Below are positions 58,277 through 64,000 of a stretch of DNA of 64,000 bases, piece after piece. Position 1 is the stretch's first letter. Each line of letters begins with the position of its first letter. Origin of the DNA: Otatea glauca (Eukaryota > Streptophyta > Magnoliopsida > Poales > Poaceae). Both the position numbers and the translations under genes were made by a program. The stretch is taken from assembly GCA_036346275.1 (NCBI GenBank), contig CM070713.1, positions 63,173,567 to 63,237,566 on the forward strand, read 5' to 3'. The notes under the pieces are model-generated. The model searched no databases, had not been told where the DNA came from, and was given only the letters and a program-made list of their open reading frames with translations.

Positions 58277-61200
58277 CTAGTAGGGTGCCCGCAACGAAAC
58301 CTCAAACTTTACACAAATAATAATATTTTCATTGAACACATAAAACGAACCAACAAATTAAAAGAAGGCGAACCAACCAATTCATATACCCACCATGGAT
58401 TTGAAGAGTTAAATGTGAGAGGACAACAACAAAGGTATTAGATCCTAAATCCAAAATAGCGTAACTTTGATCTTCAAGCCGAAGCAAACATGACAGAATA
58501 TCAAAGAAAGAAAAACAGATGTTCCCTTTTTAATAATCAAAATCAAACAAGAACATATCTTTTTCTGGATTAACACTATGTATCTGGTAAGCATGTTATC
58601 CCAGCTCATGGCTTTAGATCTCTCAGCACCTTCCGCAGCGGCCTTCAAGTAATTTTTTGCAACATATGTAAGTATGGTCTGCAATATTTAAAGAATAGCA
58701 TTATCTTAACAACATTCTAGTTTCTAACTATTAATATCTATAGTTGTGAAATGTGTATCGTAAAAACATGGTCCAGAGCTTACTTAAAAATTTCTAATTA
58801 TGCAAGGTATTTCCTCGTGCTTTTTTCTTGTCTTCCATGACCCATATAAGTTGCCAAGCTATCGGTACCCATGGAACAAATTTCATCGAACAATTAGCAA
58901 GCACCGAATGATTTAAGAGAAAACCAGTGAATCATTTCATCGGGCACCTATGGATCATAAAAAACGCGATGTACTGATGGTATTGCCGTGAAAAACAAAG
59001 TTGTGGAGAGTGACTTAGTCTTCTCTTCTAAGAAAGCTAAAGCTCATCTGCAAACAAAAGAATTCACTGTGAGGTGGCAGGTCCAAAATGAAAGGAAATG
59101 TAATCCAATTAAAATAAGAAGTAAACAAAAGAAATAGATTTTAAAATTAACCTAAAGTATGGGGCTATATTATGGCACCGTTGTGTCATGAAAACTCTTA
59201 AATTAACTATCATTAACACGAAAAGCACACTACGAATAGTTGCTCCTGCTATCTGCTACAAGAAACCCTTGTTGAGCATGATGCTAAGAAAAATAATTCT
59301 GCCACAATGGAGCACGCACATCAAAATGTATATGATCATTAAAATTAGTTTCCTAACCTAATAAAAACTATTGTATCATAAACAGGGACTCAAAAAATTC
59401 AAGCTTCAAATAATGTAACTGCCAAAAAAATTATGTTGGCTTGGTGAAATAAAATTGACAAACATATTCATAGCTACACCTTACTAATACTTCAGATCCT
59501 TATTGTGCAACAAATAGCTCACACAATTTACTCATCCCACAATTTTTATGAGATGTTACAAAAGATTACCTTCTCGATTAGATTATTGTTGGTAAGAGAG
59601 AAATGCTCTTTGTCCAATAATGCACAACTGTAACTAAGTTCCATTGCATTCTTCCAATTTGAGAGCATATTGATACGGACCAACCAACAAAAATCTCAAC
59701 ACAATAGTGCTGCAAATACACAAAACCAAACAAAGCTCATTATCAAATAAAATCACCAAGCAAGGAAATTAACTTTGCAGAAACAGAAAAGATAGAAGCA
59801 TTTCATCGTAGCTATTACCGATCCAGTGATGCGAATCAAAAAGATCGGCTTGAATCCGAGACTCTCAGTGGACTGCAGCTTGTGGAGCTTGACACGGATC
59901 TTCATTTGAGCATTTTTGAGAAATTACTGTCAGTTGATCCCTCCACAACTCTGTATAGTGCAGTTAGCTTAGAATAAGAATTTTGTGAAAATATCCTTAT
60001 ATTAGATAGGCAAGTCATACCCTTTGCTTTAATATGATCATCAGGAGCTATGAGAACAGGAGAGGCAACCATGACAGAAAGTATCCAGTCAGTTCATCTT
60101 GCCCAAAGCAGTGATTAACAAGATAAATTTTCCAGACAAATACAAGTGAGAGTCTTCTTCTACAAAAACCAAAGCATTCCTCATCTAACACGGGTGCGTA
60201 ATGAGACTACAAACGATGCTCAACTATGTGCATTCGCAACAGTAAGCTCCTAATTATATCGTAGAAGCTATACTGTGTTCCCAAATCCCAACCAACAAAA
60301 CATTTACCATTGTTTTCCTTTTTCTCATCAATCAGTTCGCACCTAGTGTTCCAAATTCTGAAGTAGCGGATAGAAGAAATCCATATAGGCCAACAAAATA
60401 CCATCCAACACTTCTATTTTCGATTTTCTCTAATTTTGCAATCCCTACAAAACAAATGACAGCATAACCAGGCTCATTACAAAATGCCATGCGACAGGAA
60501 ATGGTCACTGGCCGGCAAAAATCCCCTGCTGAGGTGGGCTTGATTTCAGCCACCCGAGCCACCACCCAACCCCCGTCGTGTTGTTCCACACCACCTCGAA
60601 TCTCACATGGACAAATCTTGAAACTCACGTCCTCTTCAATCCAATCCCTCATGGTTTTCCCCTTTCAAACCTAACTTAATTCCAAATCCCCCATCCAAAA
60701 AAACCATAATCTCTCGATGAATCGTGCTCTCAACAAGTTAATCCGTTTCGGTGCAGCAAAAATTAGGGAGGAGATGCAGGCAGGTGGAGAGGCGAGGCGA
60801 GGGGTACGTACGACTGGATCTTGTCAATATGGAACTCGACGCTGTCACGGGCGAGGATGAACATCTCGCCGTAGAAGGGCGGTAACGACGAGGGAGGGAA
60901 GAGCAGGGCTGGTGCGCTTGTGCAATGGAGAAGGGGGCGACCGTGCATGGCGGTGACGGCGAGGGAGGGAAGAGTGGGGCAGAGAGGAGGATGGATCCAA
61001 ATGGGTTCGCCCTGATCTGGCCGATGGAAGAGGCAATGGGAAAAAGGGCGGCTGTGTGCAAAGCTGAGGCAGCGACAATGACGAGGAAGGGAAGAGCGGG
61101 GGCAGGTTCGCTTGTGGGATGAAGAGGTGGGGGAGCGTCGGCGTGTTGGTTTCTTAGAGAGGAGAAGAAAATTGCCTTCATAACAGAATCAGGAACCCGA

Positions 61201-61302
61201 GGCAATGGGTATTGGGTAACCATCTGCGAAGATAAAAGCGTGCGTGGGCAAGTATGAAGAATGGACGTACCACCACCAACTTCTAATTAGAAGTAATAGA
61301 GA
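58277..61302 (-). mobile_element. Non-autonomous Helitron, minus strand
   Basis: On the minus strand the 5' end is TCTCTATTACTTCTAATTAG and the 3' end is GGGCACCCTACTAG followed by T. Thus it has TC...CTAG ends with a GC-rich stem-like stretch before the terminus. The 5' end matches the start of the element at 61531 closely. The 3.0 kb body has no Rep/helicase. Exon-like minus-strand pieces occur: 60812-60864 (encoding MFILARDSVEFHIDK, followed by gtacgt) and 59819 to about 59900 (encoding KIRVKLHKLQSTESL). Their parent gene is not recognised. Captured gene DNA is usual in plant Helitrons. Confidence 0.6.
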
Positions 61303-61530
61303 AATCTAGCGCATGTGAGTAACATGGAGTATGAGTGGCAATACGGCCTGTAAGACTGCGAGACTTTGACAGTGTCAAGCGTGTGCATTTTTGGCAAGCC
61401 ATTCGGACCCCTCTTTTAGCACACGAGAGAAGTTATTCAGTTATTTACCTTTCTTATTTACCATTCATCAATTCTCAGGCTTCAATCCCTACCCATCTCT
61501 CTCCATCGATCTCAAATGCTCAAATGATGA

Positions 61531-64000
61531 TCTCTACTACTTCTAATTAGGAATTGGTGGCGGTCGTCCGTTTTCCACCCTTCACCTCCCTCACATCCAT
61601 TCTCCACCCATGTGCGGCCCACGCGCTGTGTGGCCAGTTGCGTTTCCAGGCCCAAAACGCATATGTAAATGAAACCCTAACTAACCCATACCGAGCAGCC
61701 CAAACTCTCACGACACCGTCATCCTCCCGACCTCCCCTCCTCCCTCTCCGCCGACTCACACCTTGCCCATACCGAGCCGTCGTCCTCCCAACCTCCCATC
61801 CTCCCTCTCTGCCTCTCACACATCGCCCATACTTAGCAGCCCAAGTTTGTGACGCCGTCATCCTCCCAACCTCCCCTCGTCCCTCTCTGCCATCTCACAC
61901 CTCACCCATACCAAGCAACCCAAGCTCGCGACACCGTCATCCTCCTGACCTCCCCTCCTCCCTCTCCGCTTTCTCACACCTCGCCTCGTGCTCCTCTTGT
62001 CTCCTCCCTCTCGACTGCCTTGCACCCCACCCCTTTGCCTACCCCGCGCCAACACTGCCTCTCCTCCTGGACCAGATCTAGAAACAGTGGCACCCCTCCG
62101 CTTCCCCCGCACTCCCCCTCCATCCACGCAACATGTCTCACCGACGTCTCCCCCTCCATCCATGCCTAGCCGACGTCGCCCCTCCACGACCGCCGGCCGG
62201 ATCTGGTCTTCAGCCCCATCGGGTGCCTGTCACTGGAGAGGACCCTGAATACCCTTCGTGGCGGCTGCATCGAGGAGTACAACCAGGTGGCTAGGCGATG
62301 GATCACGTCGACGGGGAGGTGCACACGCTCAACGACCGGATCTGGATGTGGCTGTCGGAGTGCCCATTATCGTGGCCGCAACCATGTCCGTCATTCTCTC
62401 GGTTTGTTACAACTAAACTTATCAGGATAATTGTATTTTTCTGTTTCAAGCTAGAATGGATAATTTTTTTTGAGGATAAATGTATTTTCTGTTGGAAGCC
62501 AGAATGGATAACACCGCACTATATATATGTTTCAGTGCGTGTAGCTTTCTTCACATTCATATTCTTCCACTTTTGTAGTTGGCTTATTTTGAGCACATTA
62601 CTGCACTTTTGTAGTTCCATGGGTTATGAATGGTGAAAGACTGGCTAAATGAATTGAAGAATAACGTTTAATAGGAGTGGCTGGCTCAGACTGATGCCCC
62701 TCATCCCCAGGTATGCCTTCATTCAAGTCAAAATCAAGCTTGGCTGTAACAGTTGACTTGGCCTTGGCAGCTAAAGAAGAACCCTCATCTGATGAGATGA
62801 AGTCCTCTTTTCTAGCCGCATACTAAATTGTTCATTCTCCTCTTGTTCATTCTCCCTGTTCATATTAAATTGTTTATTCTCCTCTTGTTTGCTCTACATA
62901 CTATTGATGCAATAATCAAGAAAACTGCCCCTTTTTTTAATCCAGCCATGTTAATTTTACATTTATTCATAAGATAATGATACAGTGTTGCCTATGCATT
63001 ATGCATGCACATACTGAAATTCCATAGTTACTCTTGTATTGTGTTATTTTATCTCATCTTTTCTATGTAAGATGGATGTTGCTTCCTTCTGCATTAAACC
63101 GTGGCTAACTGGTTAGTGTTTGTTATAACAATGTGAGTTTCTCAACTTATTGTCCACTTGAAGCATCATTACTTACAACATACAATGTTAGTGTTACTAA
63201 AATATTGTACAGATCTGAAGGGGTTTAATGTTTTTTTTACCAAGTACCATGATTTTTCATATCATATGTGCTATTGTATTCACGTGAACATTATCTAGAG
63301 CTAAACATTATTGATCATGCTCGGCAAAATGAATAAGAGGGCCAAACGCTCCAGGGGCATTTTCACTTTACATTCAATGTGTTGCTTTACGATAAATCAT
63401 TCAGGTGAGGTTTTCTGCATAATTCATTTACTCTTTTGAAATGTGAAATCTTAGATAATATGATATCATTTTAGTAGCCGATAGCCAGCCACAAGCATTG
63501 CGTTCTCAATGCACTCTTAAGTCTGGATTTTAACAGATTTGAGATTTTTGTGCCCCTTTATCCTAGAAAGATGATCGTCTGTTTTGCATTTTGTGGCATA
63601 AATTAACTGGATGTACTGGTTTCATCCTCTTTTCAGGTAAATCTGGCAGACTCTTGTGTTGTTAAAGAGGCTAGGATACAAGAGGTTGAAGCTAAGTTAA
63701 CTCATTGTCAGGTCACATGTTTCTATCAGAAGGTGCAACTTAGGCTGGTCTGCAAAATTATGACTGTGAAGGTCTTGTTAGTTCTATCAATTTTTATTAT
63801 AGCGTAACTTTTTTTTGTTTGAATGTCTTTTCGCTAATTTTGATTCGGATGCTAGGTTATCATCTGAAGCTACCTTTGATCACCCAATTTGAGACAATAC
63901 AGGTTACACTTCAAAAAGACTAGGCAAGTGAATAACACTCTTTTGCCCTTCATTTTATCAAGCTATGTTTTCACTTCAATTGTAGGTTGGAGATTCTAAT
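61531..64000 (+). mobile_element. Helitron 5' part, continues past the window
   Basis: Begins TCTCTACTACTTCTAATTAG right after an A, the same 5' terminus as the minus-strand Helitron. No CTAG terminus with a preceding hairpin was found before 64000, so the 3' end is probably outside. C-rich repetitive leader-like DNA (61680-62160) contains near-repeats of cctccc, acaccgtcatcctcc and ctcacacctcgcccata-type phrases. Exon-like pieces occur at about 62298-62370 (encoding DHVDGEVHTLNDRIW) and 63637-63711 (encoding LADSCVVKEARIQEVEAKL, followed by gt). The source genes are not recognised. Confidence 0.5.

Noticed and set aside
61554..62248. Pro/Ser-rich frames of up to 175 codons on both strands
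   Set aside because: Products of repetitive C-rich Helitron DNA (cctccc phrases), with no domain or codon bias.
1..64000. CRISPR arrays, operons, phage genes or bacterial-type systems
   Set aside because: The sequence is a plant nuclear locus with spliced genes and transposons. No regularly spaced short repeats or operon structure were seen.

Overview
The window is nuclear DNA from a higher plant, almost certainly a grass. It has intron-split genes with GT/AG borders, GC-rich first exons beside AT-rich introns, and a dense bed of grass-type transposable elements: large LTRs, gag-only LTR elements, Helitrons, and hAT, Harbinger and Mutator MITEs. No bacterial, organellar or viral gene set was seen. 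The species cannot be named from the sequence alone.

Four protein-coding genes are well supported. (1) 19634-20380, minus strand, intronless: small subunit of plastid isopropylmalate isomerase (leucine biosynthesis; related plant subunits serve Met-chain elongation). (2) 21975-24875, plus strand, eight exons: a Nudix hydrolase of the NUDT8 type; genes 1 and 2 are head to head, 1.6 kb apart. (3) 44226-46708, plus strand, four exons: a DeSI-like PPPDE cysteine isopeptidase. (4) 48163-53323, minus strand, ten exons: a DUF676-type alpha/beta-hydrolase (putative lipase/serine esterase); genes 3 and 4 converge. All splice phases of genes 2-4 close without a stop. They share no evident pathway; this looks like an ordinary euchromatic gene neighbourhood.

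Layout. 1-16.6 kb is gene-free: a Harbinger-like element (318-1199), a large hAT-like element (2682-7469) carrying an exon-like fragment, a Tourist-type MITE and a 3.0 kb solo LTR with a perfect 5-base target duplication, a small TRIM-like LTR element (about 10.8-12.0 kb), and a hAT element (15100-16614) with a perfect 8-base duplication. 16.6-25.2 kb holds genes 1 and 2. 25.2-43.2 kb is retrotransposon territory: one minus-strand gag-only LTR element with both 758-base LTRs (25209-30499), and a second, plus-strand relative (about 33.5-43.2 kb) split by a 6.9 kb giant LTR that itself appears to hold a Helitron. 44-53.3 kb holds genes 3 and 4, with MITEs in their introns. 53.8-64 kb is again mobile DNA: a long-TIR Mutator-like element, a hAT element that has captured a genomic piece of the exon-junction gene MAGO NASHI including an intron, and two Helitrons of one family arranged head to head.

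The most interesting signals are the MAGO capture by a hAT-type element (54553-55590), the paired Helitron ends at 61302 and 61531, and the gag-only retroelements whose second open frame has no domain that I recognise. No new enzymatic or defence system was found. All family assignments come from reading motifs by eye; no database search was possible.
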